From positions 22,597,001 through 22,661,000 of the forward strand of contig JBAIAC010000068.1 in the NCBI GenBank assembly GCA_037349315.1: a stretch of 64,000 bases of DNA, in the 5' to 3' direction. Origin of the DNA: Chelydra serpentina (Eukaryota > Chordata > Testudines > Chelydridae). The notes below the pieces were generated by a model, which did not search any database, had not been told where the DNA came from, and saw nothing but the letters and a program-made list of their open reading frames with translations. A program made the translations under genes and the position numbers. Below, one piece after another: positions 1 to 11,361 of this stretch. Positions within the stretch are counted from its first letter, which is position 1, and every line of letters begins with the position of its first letter.

Positions 1-415
1 CTTGGATCACAATGGAGCAGCACATACTGCTGTGTGAAGTCTCTATAGGATGCACCTTCATAATAAGGTTGCAAGTGGCTGCATTTATGTACTATAGATG
101 CAGTCCTGGCAAGTTACCAATCAGATGGTCCTAATTAGGGCAAAGGTCCAGACCCCGCCCCCTTCCTGGCATTGTTGCAAAGTCCTTCACATGCTCTAGT
201 ATAACTCCCTGCAACGCAGGTCCATGGAGCATTTAGTAGGGTGATGCCCCATTATTGCCAGAACTTAAAAGGATGCTATCTACCAACCTCAAATGCAATC
301 AGTTGATCCTTAGATGATGTATCCTTAACTATGTGTGTACATATTTCCCATTAACTTTAATAGGGGCTATGCATTGAGAGCAGAAGTTATTTAGCCTACT
401 AGTGTCTCATTCCAG
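1..415. other. Unassigned sequence
   Basis: I recognise no gene, repeat family or long reading frame here. Confidence 0.4.
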
Positions 416-650
416 AATAGTCAGTGGTTAAGACATTGGCCTTACGCCCCAATGGGTGTGAGCCTCTGTGGTTCTGAATCCCACTTCTGGTAGGGGTGTA
501 TTGCTTCTCTTTAACCAATTCGTACAAAAATTCAGGCTGCTGCTTCTCGTTTCTGTCTTAGATGCTTTAGACACAACAAATCCTGCATCTTGGCTGGGGA
601 TTAGACTGGCTGACCCTTGTGGTCCTTTCTAACCCTATGATTTACACTGA
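416..650 (+). mobile_element. tRNA-derived SINE, Cry I-like, with CR1-like tail
   Basis: The 5' part resembles a tRNA. An A-box-like stretch (TGGTTAAGACATTGG, about 424-438) is followed about 35 bases later by a B-box-like GGTTCTGAATCCC (about 470-482). The 3' end (about 595-645) has the wording of a CR1 LINE 3' tail (GACCCTTGTGGTCCTTTC, then AACCCTATGATT). Turtle Cry I SINEs are known to combine a tRNA head with a CR1-derived tail. The copy is diverged. Boundaries are approximate and no target duplication was found. Confidence 0.65.
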
Positions 651-3629
651 TGTTCTCTTCCCAGTCCATGTAAGCTTTCACTTTTTATAGTGAACCATTT
701 AGGAGATACTCATTGCCCCTAAACACTATGGTGACTAGACACACTGGAGTACATAGGGCAACTTTCTCCGCTGGTGTAACTCCACTGATGTCAATAAAAC
801 AATTTGGTCCATTGAGAGAGAGGATGAAACAAACATCAGCCCTGGTGTAAGGACATGTATCTCCATAAACATCAGAGAAGTTGTGCCTGCTTATGTGAGG
901 GTTGATTTTTGATAATAGTTTATAACACGGGGGAGGAGGGAGGAATAATGTGACCTGTTTCCTCCTGAGGCAACAGTGCAATTCAGTGTGAGTTGGTTTC
1001 TCGTGGCTGTGCCATTAGCAGTCAGTTGGTGTCCTGACGTACAGCAAAGCTCACTTTTCATCTGGGGTCACCCAGGGCAATGGGCTAGAAAAACCTCTGT
1101 GACAATTCCAGGAAAAGTAATGGGAAAACACTCCAGGCCATAAGAGAGAGAGGTTGTGGGGGAAGAAAAACCAATATAAAAATACTTACTGTACCAAAGT
1201 GGCAGCACGGGGAGGTGAAGTGAGTCAGGTGGAAGGTGAGGATTTTCTTACCACAAACATTTTTCATCTGTCCCTCTCTCTCCACACAAATAGGCTTGTG
1301 TGGCTCTATAACACAGAAGTTCACGGCTCACATTGCACAGAAACCAGAGTCACTGGGACCTCATGGCAACCGAAGGGATAGACCTCAAGTCCACCTACTC
1401 TGAAAGCCCAGGCCCCTACTACTTGCACTAATGGATGATGTTCAGCTATGAAAGACAAAAGGAGTTGGATTTATAGACTCCTCAGCACCCACCAAAGTCA
1501 CTGGTTAAATCCTATTTGCCACAGGCAGTATCAGAATGTAAACCCTCAATCCTGGCTGAATTTAGTCCAGGATACAGAACGTCTTCTCCCCATCGCCCAT
1601 GAACACTGTATTGATTTCAGTTTCTCTGCCAGATATTCAGCAGGTTGTGATGAGCTCAGAGAATTCAGAGAGGAAAATCATCTTTGCTGGACGTTTTTCC
1701 CTCCCAGGAAATGCACATTGAAACATACCATCCCCTCTGTCTCCAGAAGAGAAATTGATATTCAGGGGAGGAATCATTCACCCAAACCTGTCCTGTCTGC
1801 ACATTGAACTCTAATGGCCAGATTTTCACCATTTCGCAATTAAGTTGCAGCCACAAAAACGTAAATGCATTGCCACAATAGTCGTTGCACAACTGCTGGT
1901 GCAAGGTGTGCACTCGTGAATGCAGTCAGGCTGATTAGAAAAGCAGTTGTGCTGTGGTTGCCACAGCAAGAAAGGGCTGGCAACTCTGTGGAACAGGGCA
2001 CTGGCTGTGCCTCCGCAGGGCACACTTATTTAAGTGGTACCAATTTGCACAAATTCCTGTTTGCATGTGTACGTTCCTGTGCTTCCTTAAGTAGCAAGCT
2101 TGGAGAACCGGGGATGACTTTTTTTCGTAATATATTTGACTTTTTCAACCTGATTTAGCTGAAGTCGGAGGGGAAGGAATGTCAGTGGTTAAATCGGTTG
2201 CAAGTCCTGGCATAACAGAAAGAACCAGCTAAGTAGCTTGACCTTCAGGCAAGCAAGTAAAAGTTGTCTTGCCATTTCAATTTGGCATATCCACTAGAGG
2301 TGTCTATTCAAGAGTTGACTAACCCTCCAGAGGGCACGACGTGATGAAGACAGCAGGCATGCTGGACATCAAGAACTGTTGAATTCACAAAGCCTCTGTC
2401 TTCTTTTCTAATACAAACACAGACTGCACCAGATGGCACTTGAGGTCTGTTGCATGACCTCTTGTTCTGTCAGTGAGATTGGAAATCCCAACTGTGATTA
2501 GCCGCAAGTTCCTTAGTCCTCATCTCTAATGAACATTGGCTCCCTAGGGAGAACATAATACCTGAGAAACTGACATTGTGGAGTTGACCTATCAGGACAA
2601 GTCCAAATAATTATCCTTCCTCTTCTCCCCCAATTATTTCATGTTGAATGGATCTTCTTTCCCGGTCCTACCCTGACCCTTAGCCATTAGCACAATAATG
2701 ATGTACTTAAAGGCCTAAAGACTACAGCATGGAGAAAAGTCAATTATAACTGAAGAAAAGTTACAAGGAGAAGGGGAAGGCGTGGATATTTCTGCTTTAC
2801 CGTTAAGCCATGAGAAAAATCTACAGCGCAAAGAATGCTGCAAGCAATGGAATCACACCAAAAACATTTCAGTGGTTCACGGTGATCTAAGGCTGAGTGG
2901 TTCTATCTCCATTTCTGTAATTTCAGACTTCATTTCAGCTATGTTATTCCTCCTCCGCCTGACTATGTTTTTGTATATTTCCCCTGTCTCTTCTCTGAAG
3001 AGGTGATTGTTGTGAATAGTGGAGAAGGTTGAGTGCTTAGCTGAAATAAAGGAAAATTAGTTTTTAAGGAGAGTAAATTGGATGGAATAGGACCCTTAAG
3101 GATAACAAGCTGGCAATAATTCAGTGTACTCTTCCTGTACTGCTCTTGTTTATTAAATATTCTTATTGACTTCTGCTTCTTAGTGCTCTATGTTTTGTAG
3201 TGTACTAAATTACAGTAACTTAATATTCTGTCTGCATATGATGACTGGTCATTTGAGAGATGAGTGTACTTAAGAGAAAAATATTTTCCTTTAGTCCTTA
3301 TATCTTTGAAATGCCTATTATAAAATGCACTTCCGTGAAAAGGCTTTAGTGTTTTTCCAAATAAACTTTTGTGATATATTGACGCTGTAGCTTTTCTATA
3401 TTTCCTAAGGAGGACCCTCTGAATTCTCGCAAGTTACTCTTCCAGGGGTCGAATTAGGGAGGGAAAGTTGTTGGTACTCTTCCAAGCTCCACCCACAAAA
3501 TAAACTCCACCCACATAAGAGTTCCACCAGAACTTGGCTCTAGCTCACTGGGGCCTGAGTTTGCTCATGGGCCTTGATAGGCTCCTTGGGATCAGCTCTT
3601 TCTTGAGTGAGGGAAACATTTAAGTGGCA
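651..3629. other. Unassigned sequence
   Basis: About 3 kb of AT-rich sequence without a repeat I can name. Reading frames are all under 120 codons, overlap on both strands and show no domain, so they look like chance. Positions 783-799 carry one weak copy of the dispersed CCCATTGA/TCAATGGG motif. Confidence 0.4.
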
Positions 3630-4681
3630 GCATGACAGGGCACTCACCTATCATCAGTGCCTCCTGTTGGCTGGGTGAGGTGCTGCAATCTTTACTGCTC
3701 CTGGCACCCCCATAGGTTGTTGACCTTGCTTGGTAGGTCTTCAGTGGCTCGGCCCTCCAGCCAAGTCACACAGTCTACAATGGACAAACCCCTTCCGGGG
3801 TAAGAAAAGTCCAGCTGAAAGTCTAGACAAACATCCAAACAAATGATTCTTCTCTTCCTCTTGGCTTACTCTTCCATGTGCTCAGTTCTCAGCCCCTTCT
3901 GAGCTATCATTAAGTCCCTGCCTGCCCTTTAATAGAGAACTTACTCCCAGGCTGCTTTCCCTGGAGTCCCTCTTGCAGTCCATCATTGACTGACGTTCCC
4001 AGCTCTTTGCCCCTACTCCTGGGCCCTGCAGAGGTCTTTGCTCCTTTAGCTGAGCACTGCCCCCAGGACTTTCTCCCTGGAGACTCTTTGTCTTCACAGG
4101 TTCTCACTGCCCCAGCTCTTCAGCCAGTTCACCTCTCAAGTTCAGCCCCCTTCCAGGGTTGCAAAGAGTTCAGTAAAACTGTCTGCCCTGACTAGAGTCT
4201 TCAGTCCTGCGTCTGGGCCCTGTAAACTCCAGCCCTTTACTTTGGCTTTTAAACTAGCCAAGCCCCCCTTTCTTCAGGGCTTAGGACACTCCAGTACTCC
4301 TTAGTTCTCTCCTCCGGAGGCCCTCTAAACAGCAGTCACATACTGCTTCCTTTATTTGGTTGGCTGCTGCATTCCCTGGGCATCTTCACCTCTGTCCATT
4401 GTCTTAGGGCTAGAGCTCTCAGCTCCTCTGGTTCTTAGGTTTAGCTAATGCAGTGCATCAGGCCCCCTTTGGCTAGTGCAGAGCACCCTTCCTTGTCTCT
4501 CCGGCCCCAGCCAGGAACTGACCTGCTCAGGCCCTGCAACTCCTTTTATCTGAGCCTGCTGGGTTCTGATTGGCTGCTTCCTGGAGGCCCCAACTCTGCT
4601 GCTTCTTCCTGGGGCGGGGTGTCGTAGGACCCTGGGGCCTCCAGCAGAGGTGCTCAAAGTGCCTGGTACACCCCGTCATAG
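3630..4681 (-). mobile_element. LTR-like element (solo LTR candidate)
   Basis: The ends are imperfect inverted repeats (GCATGACAGGG at the left, the complement of CCCCGTCATAG at the right). They are flanked by a perfect 6-bp direct repeat GTGGCA at 3624-3629 and 4682-4687. Read on the minus strand, a CCAAT box (complement of ATTGG near 4570) precedes a TATA-like box (complement of CCTTTTATC, 4542-4550), as in a retroviral or Gypsy-type LTR promoter. No internal gag or pol is next to it. The termini lack a clean TG...CA, so the element class is inferred. Confidence 0.5.
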
Positions 4682-4687
4682 GTGGCA

Positions 4688-5291
4688 TCTCCCCAACACC
4701 ACCCACCTTTGACACCGAAAGGAGACGTCATTCACAGTAAACGGTGCAGAGCTGTGAGCCTCCCTTTTCTTTCTGACACGTGGAATGAAATAATTGACAA
4801 TGCTGACATTTAAATGATAATCACTAGGCACTTGAGTTAATGCCTCCCTGAGATGAATGAGGCAGTCCAGAGCTATTCTTCCAGGCTCTTTGCAGACTCC
4901 CATAAACATTAGTTACACTCGGTTAACATTTTTGAGGTTTTCTTCACATCCATAAGAGCTACAGACTTACTATTTAAAAAAAATGAAAGCTGAGATAGTG
5001 GAGAACAAGAAAGCAGCTTTGGAAAGACTATGTGTCCATACAGGGGGTTTAATGCAGTTTAACTAATTCACTTTAAATTAAAACTTTTTAGTTTGTTTGT
5101 ATTAATTTTCCTGAGTGTCTTTGTGTAGACAAGCCTAACTCCTATTGATTTAGTGAGTTAGGAGTCTAGGTGCTTTCTAAATACACATATGACAGTAATG
5201 AATTCCATTAGGATGACTCTCCAGGCCACTATGAGCCCTGAAGAGCAAAGCAAAATTCTCACGATAATTGCTCTTTGCTAAATACCCCAAA
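4688..5291. other. Unassigned sequence
   Basis: AT-rich, with no recognised gene or repeat. Confidence 0.4.
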
Positions 5292-5586
5292 GGCAGTAGC
5301 ATAGCCATGGGGGGAGCAGGGGGAGCGGCCGCTCCCCCTGTGAGCAGAAGCGGCGCCTTATAAAGGAAGTGCCGCTTCTTTTTAAGCACTGCTTCTTGCA
5401 CTCGCCTGGCGGCGCTCCGGGTCTTCGGCAGCGGGTACCACCGAAGACCCGGAGCGAGTGAGGACCCACCACCGAAGTGCCACCGAAGACCTGGAGGCGC
5501 CGCCGGGTGAGTACAGGGGGAGCCTGGGGAGGCACCTTTATATAACGCCACTTTCCCTGTGCTCTGGACCTGCCTATGCTACTGCC
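5292..5586. mobile_element. GC-rich non-autonomous DNA transposon with 13-bp terminal inverted repeats
   Basis: GGCAGTAGCATAG at 5292-5304 is exactly complementary to CTATGCTACTGCC at 5574-5586. The interior is very rich in GC and CpG. It contains further inverted repeats: GGGGGAGCGG/CCGCTCCCCC around 5319-5339, and CCGGGTCTTCGG paired with CCGAAGACCCGG around 5418-5453. The 295-bp length and fold-back interior fit a MITE. No clear target-site duplication was seen, so the superfamily is not assigned. Confidence 0.6.
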
Positions 5587-5759
5587 GAAAGGATGTCATT
5601 TTGCTGTATCACATGAGATGAGAAACAAACATTTCCTTGAGGAGCTTCAGTTTCTTGCATTTATGCCCCAGAATGATTCAAAGCGGAAGATCTGCAGTGA
5701 TGCCAACAGTTGGAACATAAAAAGCCAGGGAGTTATAAAAATCTGTTCACTGGGGTGGC

Positions 5760-5777
5760 GGGGGGGGGGGGGGGGGG
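5760..5777. repeat. Homopolymer of 18 G
   Basis: An uninterrupted run of 18 G on the plus strand, preceded by GGGGTGGC, is G-quadruplex capable. Its exact length may be unreliable in any assembly. Confidence 0.95.
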
Positions 5778-6004
5778 AAATCCAATTTACTTCACTTGTT
5801 AGCACTACAGATTGTTTTCCTCCCTTTGTGTTAATTGTTAAAAACTGAGATTTCCAGAGGGCCTGGGAACAGCCCGTGGGAACAAATGGAAAGACTCCCA
5901 TTGACTTCAGCGAGTTTCATATCAGGACAACAGAAAGGAAACCTTGATCTAGACTCTAGCAGTTCAGGCACATACACTGGAGCTGATGGGTTCCATCTGA
6001 CACT

Positions 6005-6066
6005 GGTTAGGTGACAGCCTTGGGCAAGTCACCTAACTTCTCTGCCTCAGTGGCTCTATCTGTTAA
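6005..6066 (+). mobile_element. MIR/CORE-SINE fragment
   Basis: The order of short stretches (CCTTGGGCAAGTCACCTAAC, then TCTGCCTCAGT, then a TATCTGTTAA end) matches the conserved core of MIR-type SINEs. The fragment is short and old. Confidence 0.6.
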
Positions 6067-6177
6067 GAAGGAAGATCTACTGGACCAAAAACTGCACACA
6101 CAGACAGAAAATGGGCCTAAGACTACTTGTCTGTTGCAAATAGGGCTTGAAAGGGCTTCATTCAGTCATGTGGTGAA

Positions 6178-6703
6178 AGAACATAAGAACAGTCATACTG
6201 GGCCAGAGCAAAGGACCATTTAGCTCATTATCCTGTCTTCTGACAGTGGCCAATGCCAGGTGCTTCAGAGGGAATGAAAAGAACAGGCAATCATCAAGGG
6301 ATCCATCCCCTGTCACCCATTCCTAGCTTGTGGCAAAACTGAGGCTAGGGACACCATCCCTGCCCATCCTTGCTAATAGCTACTGATGAACTTATCCTCC
6401 ATGAACTTATCTAGTTCTTTTTTAAATCCTTTTATTGTCTTGGCCTTCACAACATCCTCTGGCAAGGAGTTCCACAGGTTGACTGTATGTTGTGTGAAGA
6501 AATACTTCCTTTTGTTTGTTTTAAACCTGCTGCCTATTAATTTCATTTGGTGACCCCTAGTTCTTGTGTTATGAGAAGGAGTAAATAACACTGCCTTATT
6601 TACTTTCTCCACACCAGTCATGATGCTATATCATATCAGCCCTTAATTGTTTCTTTTACAAGCTGAAAAGTCCCAGTCTTATTAATCTCTCCTTATACGG
6701 AAA
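6178..6703 (-). mobile_element. CR1 LINE 3' fragment
   Basis: On the minus strand an open stretch (6373-6621, 82 codons) encodes the C-terminal tail of a CR1 ORF2. It has the motif [14 protein letters not shown] and then a K..LDKFM ending. The 3' untranslated region follows, down to 6178, ending in the (CATAAGAA) type of terminal wording. It is 5'-truncated like most CR1 copies. It belongs to an older subfamily than the intact element at 33523-39080 and is collinear with the plus-strand copy at 53565-54508. Confidence 0.85.
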
Positions 6704-6705
6704 GG

Positions 6706-8265
6706 ATGGAAGTGCTGCAGGAGTGCAAGCTACTGCTAACAATGCCTATGGCAATAGCATTACAAACCTGGGCTCTATAAGCCTCTGTTTCTTCACCAGT
6801 GCCGCTTATCCTAGTGAGGAAGGCAGTAGTGAGCCATTTTAGATGCTCACACCAGGAATGAAGGTTATGTTAGGTACCCCTCACTCCCTTACGCAGGCTA
6901 CCCACATTGGCACGCTCTGTACCAGGGAGAGTACAGCCTCCCTGGGGGCTCTGCTCCCCCTCCTGAAGGCTGGGAACTGGCCATGCTGAACTATGGTTCC
7001 AGGTCTTCTCCTGGGCAGCATGGCTATGCACTGCCCCATGTTCAATCGGGGTGTGTGGTGAAGCCACAGTCTTGCCCTTATTTCTTGTGAATTACTCAGT
7101 TTGTCACTAGTGTGCAGGGTGCTTCAACAAACCTTCCATGTCTTATCAGTACGAGCCTGCCTTTGATCCGCTACTGGCTTGAACAGAGTCATTCATGCAG
7201 TGGGGAAGCCAGAGGAAGGACCAATCACACAATTTGGCATGAGTGAAGATCTCTCCTTAGGAAAGGTCCTAAGGACAGGTTCAGCAAATGCATTGTGAGT
7301 CAGGACTCCTGGGGAAGCAGGCATTAACTGGTAAATCTGGTTGTATGTCCCTGACCCCAGCCAGTACAATTTGTTCTGGATCAGGGTGCAGTGACTAGAG
7401 GTTTGGGGACCAGTGAAAAGATGGTGTCTTGATCTTCTTCTGCTTTAATGCGTCTGTTGTGCGACAACATACAATCCAAATCGATGTAATTTTTCAATGT
7501 TTCTTGATCGTTATTATCCTAGTCAATGTTCAGTACACTGTGCCTGAGGGTAACTATGCTAAACCAACACTTCCCCGTGCATTGTATTTCTCATATGCCC
7601 CTCACCTGGGTATCTGGGCATCGATAAATAACAATGCTTACAGTATAAAGGCACATGCAGGTTCAGATGGATGCAATCTATTAATAGATCAAACACTTGT
7701 GAGGTCTTTCTGGCTGGAGTAGTTCATGGACCAGGTTGACTTTGAGGAGAGGTTTGCAGTGGGGGCGTAGGATGTTACTCCTTGGGTGGGATGGGAGGTG
7801 GGATAGCCCACCTTTTGAAGGAGATTTAGCACAAATGTGACACTGCCTGAAACAGAGAATCTGTTGCTTGGGTTTGTGTCCGCAGCAGCAGGCTAGAGAT
7901 CTGATATTTGATGGATTGTGGGAAGCCAAGAAAAGCATAATGAATCGAAATAATAATAATAAATAAACAATAATTAATAAAGGTTTCAAACCCACAGCTG
8001 ACATGTGAGTTTCAGAGAGTCAGCTGCATGCAGGTCCAGGCTGTCTCTGGAGTGGGACTCCTGGTGCCAGCTGAAGATTCCAAAAGAGAGGGTGTTATTC
8101 ACAAGAGGGTGGAGCTGTCCTTGATCAATATCTCCGGCACACTCGGTGCAAGCAAGCTTCTCTGCCATCTGTGTAGGCATCTTGTTGCCTGAATAAACAT
8201 TAAAAGAAAATCCTACTTCCCACTGATTTCCTGCTCTTGGCACACAAAGGTTCAAAACAATGAAA
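6706..8265. other. Unassigned sequence
   Basis: No gene or family recognised. Open frames at 7429-7722 (+), 7681-8004 (-) and 7986-8255 (-) are 89-107 codons long without a domain. An A/T-only stretch (AATAATAATAATAAATAAAC) sits near 7950. Confidence 0.35.
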
Positions 8266-8270
8266 GTGCC

Positions 8271-8956
8271 TGTGATACAGGAGGGGCAGGGAGCAGTAGT
8301 AGAGTGTGAGAGGGGAAATATATAAGCCCTAGGGTAATTAAGGCGTGGTTCCCTGGAGACTAGGGAGGGTGGCTACAGGTTAATTGGAGCACCTGCAGTC
8401 AATTAAGGCCCTCTCAGGAACCTAATAAAACCCCCTGCTTCAGGCAAACAGAGGAGGAGGAGGAGGAGGAGGAAGGAGTTGGAGCAGAGAGGTTTGGAGT
8501 TGGAGCAGAGTGATTTGGTGGTGGAGCAAAGAACAGTTTGGAGGACTTGAAGCAGAGGGATTTTGTGGTGGAGCAGAGAGCAGTTTGGAGGAAAGCAGAG
8601 GAGAGTTTGGAGAAGTGCTTCAGTGGGCTAAGAAGAACAAGACCCTAGGTAAAGGGACACTTGGCTTGTGCAGAGGGAAGGCAGGAAGCCCCACAAGCTG
8701 AAGGGCAGGAGAGGGAAGTAGCCCAGGGGAAAGAATCACTAGTACAAGTGGTTTACCCGCTATCCTAGGGCCCCTGGGCTGGGATCCAGAGTAGAGGGTG
8801 GGCCCGGGTCCCTCCCTCTCCCGCAGAAGGGGAGTGGATACTAGTGGGACAGCTGATACCCCAGTTCAGGGACAAGAAATGGTGCCCTGAACCGCCCCCC
8901 CTCCACAAGAAGAGAAAGCGCGGGACCCATCATAGTAGTGCCGGCAATTTGCCACA
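8271..8956 (+). mobile_element. Solo LTR
   Basis: The element begins TGTGATACAGGAGG and ends CAATTTGCCACA, so it has TG...CA termini with TGTG/CACA inverted ends. It is flanked by GTGCC (8266-8270) and GTGCA (8957-8961), a probable target duplication with one change. Plus-strand promoter wording is visible: CAATTAAGG near 8400 and CCTAATAAAACC near 8421-8432. A purine-rich (GAG)n tract and a diverged GGAGCAGAG-type repeat fill 8451-8610. No internal coding region flanks it, so it is read as a solo LTR left by recombination. Confidence 0.65.
8451..8474 (+). repeat. (GAG)n microsatellite
   Basis: An uninterrupted run of GAG/AGG triplets inside the LTR. The following 130 bases continue as a looser purine-rich repeat. 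Confidence 0.9.
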
Positions 8957-9097
8957 GTGCAGCATGGTCAAAACGAAAGCGGGAGTGAGATACTGGACCA
9001 TGCCCAATGCCACCCTGCTGTTTGCTAACTCCATGAGTGAGGACAACAAGTACTAAGGGAAGATGAGGTCTTCTGAACCTCAGGTCATGGGGACGCA

Positions 9098-9500
9098 GGA
9101 CTGGAATGGAGCTCCTGGGTCATCAAGTCCAGTCCTCTCCTGTAACAGGCAACCCTATCATATAATCCCCTTCGTAAATGTATCATGTGCCAGCTTCATG
9201 CTAGTTCAGATGTTTGCCCCCACCACTCCTACTGGGAGTCTATTCCAGAACCTCCCTCCTCTGATGGTTAGAAGCCTTCTACTTTCCAACCTAAATTTAT
9301 TCATGGCCAGTGTATACCAATTAGTTCTTGTGCTAGCATTGTCCTCTAGCTTAAATAGCTGATTGCCCAACCTGGTGTTCAACTCCTCCCCCACCCCTCA
9401 CCCCGTGCCCGATGTATTTACAGTGGGCAATCATATTCTCTCTTAACCTTCACTGTGCTAGGCTAAACCAGCCCAGCTCATTAGTCTCATCTCTCTGGCA
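9098..9500 (-). mobile_element. CR1 LINE 3' fragment, old subfamily
   Basis: On the minus strand the end of a CR1 ORF2 is readable in 9206-9394 (TRLGNQLFKLEDN, then F.L.SRRLLTIRGG, then WNRLPVG). The opposite strand shows the usual CR1 3'-region phrases (CCAGTCCTCTCCTG, CAACCTAAATTTATTC). It is diverged, with no intact tail repeat. Confidence 0.75.
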
Positions 9501-9554
9501 GAGGGGAGCAATCGTGGGTGGCTCCTTGCACCCCATGATCCCAAAGCACATTGA

Positions 9555-9720
9555 AGAGCTAGGTAAGCATTACCCCCGTTGAACAGATGGGGAAACTGAG
9601 GCATGGAGTGGGCATGTCACTTGCCAAGGGGCATACAGCGAGCCAGTGGCAGGGTGGGAAAAAGAGCTTAGGAATGCTAACTTCTTTTCGGTGCTCTCGC
9701 CTCTCAAGCACAGACTCTGT
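9555..9720 (-). mobile_element. MIR-like SINE, reversed
   Basis: GATGGGGAAACTGAGGCA is followed by CACTTGCCAAGGGGCATACA, which is the reverse complement of the MIR/CORE-SINE core. The 3' side carries the reversed tRNA-like part. Confidence 0.65.
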
Positions 9721-11046
9721 CATGACACAATAATCTCCACCCTAAAGTTCTTCTGGTGGCTCTGTTTGGTCCTGCACTTGTAAATGATCAGCCTTGGGGC
9801 AGATAGTTACTTTTCCCCAAAAACTTTTTGCCCTTCAATACAGACCTCACCATGTGTGGAGCCAAGTACCCTCAATTCCCACTGAACCCAAAGGGGCCTG
9901 AGGGGACTCAGCCCCTTGTGTGATCAGTCCAACATGCATAAGGGGAGCAGTGAGGCTTGGCAATGGAGAATAATCTCCCTGGGTGAAGGGCAGTAAACGG
10001 GATAGCTTGCAGGGCTTTTGCAGTCCTGGGCTTGGTGATGGGGTGAACAATTCACTGCACTGCTGATCAGCAGCGTCAGCCTGCGTAGACTCTGTTGGTC
10101 AGTGCTTCCCCACCTGAGGGACTCGAGCCTATGATGGTAGAAAGATTGGGCTGCTGATGCTTTGGCATCACCACCTGGATGCTAGGCTGGGTTTCCACTG
10201 GCGGGGCCTTGCAAAGCTCGAGGCTGCAGGAGTTACTACCCAGTGGGGTCTGAGTGGTGGCCTCCCGCAGGCCACTGATTGGCTCATGCCAGTATGTAAA
10301 CCAGGGAGACATTCCAGGGCGCTGTCTGAGCAATGATGCAGACTGTCTGCTTGCTTCTGCTCCAGACTTTGCCTTATTGTGTACCTTAGTCTCTGTCTCT
10401 TGATGCCACTTTGCCCCTGACTCTAGTACTTGCATCCTGTCTGTAACCTGGTGCCTCACCCAAACTTCTTGATATCCTGACATGGCTCCACCCTGAGTCT
10501 GCTACTCTTCTCCTGCCTGCAACTCAGTGCCTGACCCCAATTTCCTGGTATCCTGACCCAGCTCGACCCCAACCCCACTACACATCTGACTGCAACTTGG
10601 TAACTGACCAGTGTGCACCAACAGCCTGGCCCTACCACCCCCAATCCCATAACTTTCTCTGGGCACGGTGCCCTCTGAGAGTTGGCTTCCTTTTAATACT
10701 GTGTAGCATGCACAGCTAGGGGTCAGACAAACTCTGTTTCCCTCTGTGACGAGAAGCACCCCCACACATTCGATGAGCACCTGGTCTCTTACAGATGAGA
10801 GTGGACAGCCTCAAATTTTGTAGGTTAGATCTCAGCTGCTGTCAATTAAAGTCACCTGCTGACGTTAATGGAGACATGCTGTTGAACACCGGTGGAGGAT
10901 CTACTCGTTTTTGTGTGTGCTGAATTTTCTACAGTCGAGTTTGGTGCTTCCATCTTCCTGTGCAGAAAGAAGATTGACAGGACCTGTGCTGAGCACAAGG
11001 GTTGAAGGCCAGAAGCAAAGCCCTTAGCTGACAAAACATCGAGACA
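9721..11046. other. Mostly unassigned sequence
   Basis: Apart from a degenerate tandem repeat near 10441-10610, no family is recognised. The longest open frame (10076-10483, minus, 135 codons) is GC-rich, overlaps others and has no domain. Confidence 0.35.
10441..10610. repeat. Degenerate tandem repeat of about 75 bp
   Basis: Related openings recur at 10441 (CTGTAACCTGGTGCCTCA), 10517 (CTGCAACTCAGTGCCTGA) and 10590 (CTGCAACTTGGTAACTGA), spaced 76 and 73 bases. The text between them is also similar (ATCCTGACATGGCTC and ATCCTGACCCAGCTC). It may be part of a decayed LTR. Confidence 0.55.
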
Positions 11047-11361
11047 CTATCTACACTTCAGCTGGCAAGTGTAATTCCCAGCTGGGGTAGACCTACATGT
11101 TGTAGCTCTGCTTGAACAAGGGCGCTAAAAGTAGTAGTGTGACCGCAGCAGTACAGGTGGAGGCTTGGGCTAGCCACCTGGGTACAATCCCATCCAAGGT
11201 CCTAGGTATGCACTTGGGTGGCTACCCGTATGCACTTGGGTGGCTACCCTAAGCCGCTGCGGCCACACTGCTATTCCTAAGGTGATTCCTCGAGCACAGC
11301 TAGCAAATATAAGCTACCCGAGTTGGCAACTACTCTTCTCACCTGCAGTGTAGACATACTC
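11047..11361. mobile_element. MITE with TCTACACT-type termini
   Basis: The left end CTATCTACACTTCAGCTGG is an imperfect inverse of the right end (CACCTGCAGTGTAGACATAC, about 11341-11360). Such termini are typical of the Harbinger-like MITEs seen elsewhere in this window (43351-43646). The target duplication is not resolved. A perfect tandem duplication of 22 bases lies inside (11206-11249). Confidence 0.55.
11206..11249. repeat. Perfect 22-bp tandem duplication
   Basis: GTATGCACTTGGGTGGCTAC followed by CC occurs at 11206-11227 and again at 11228-11249 with no difference. It lies inside a MITE that is itself diverged. Confidence 0.9.
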
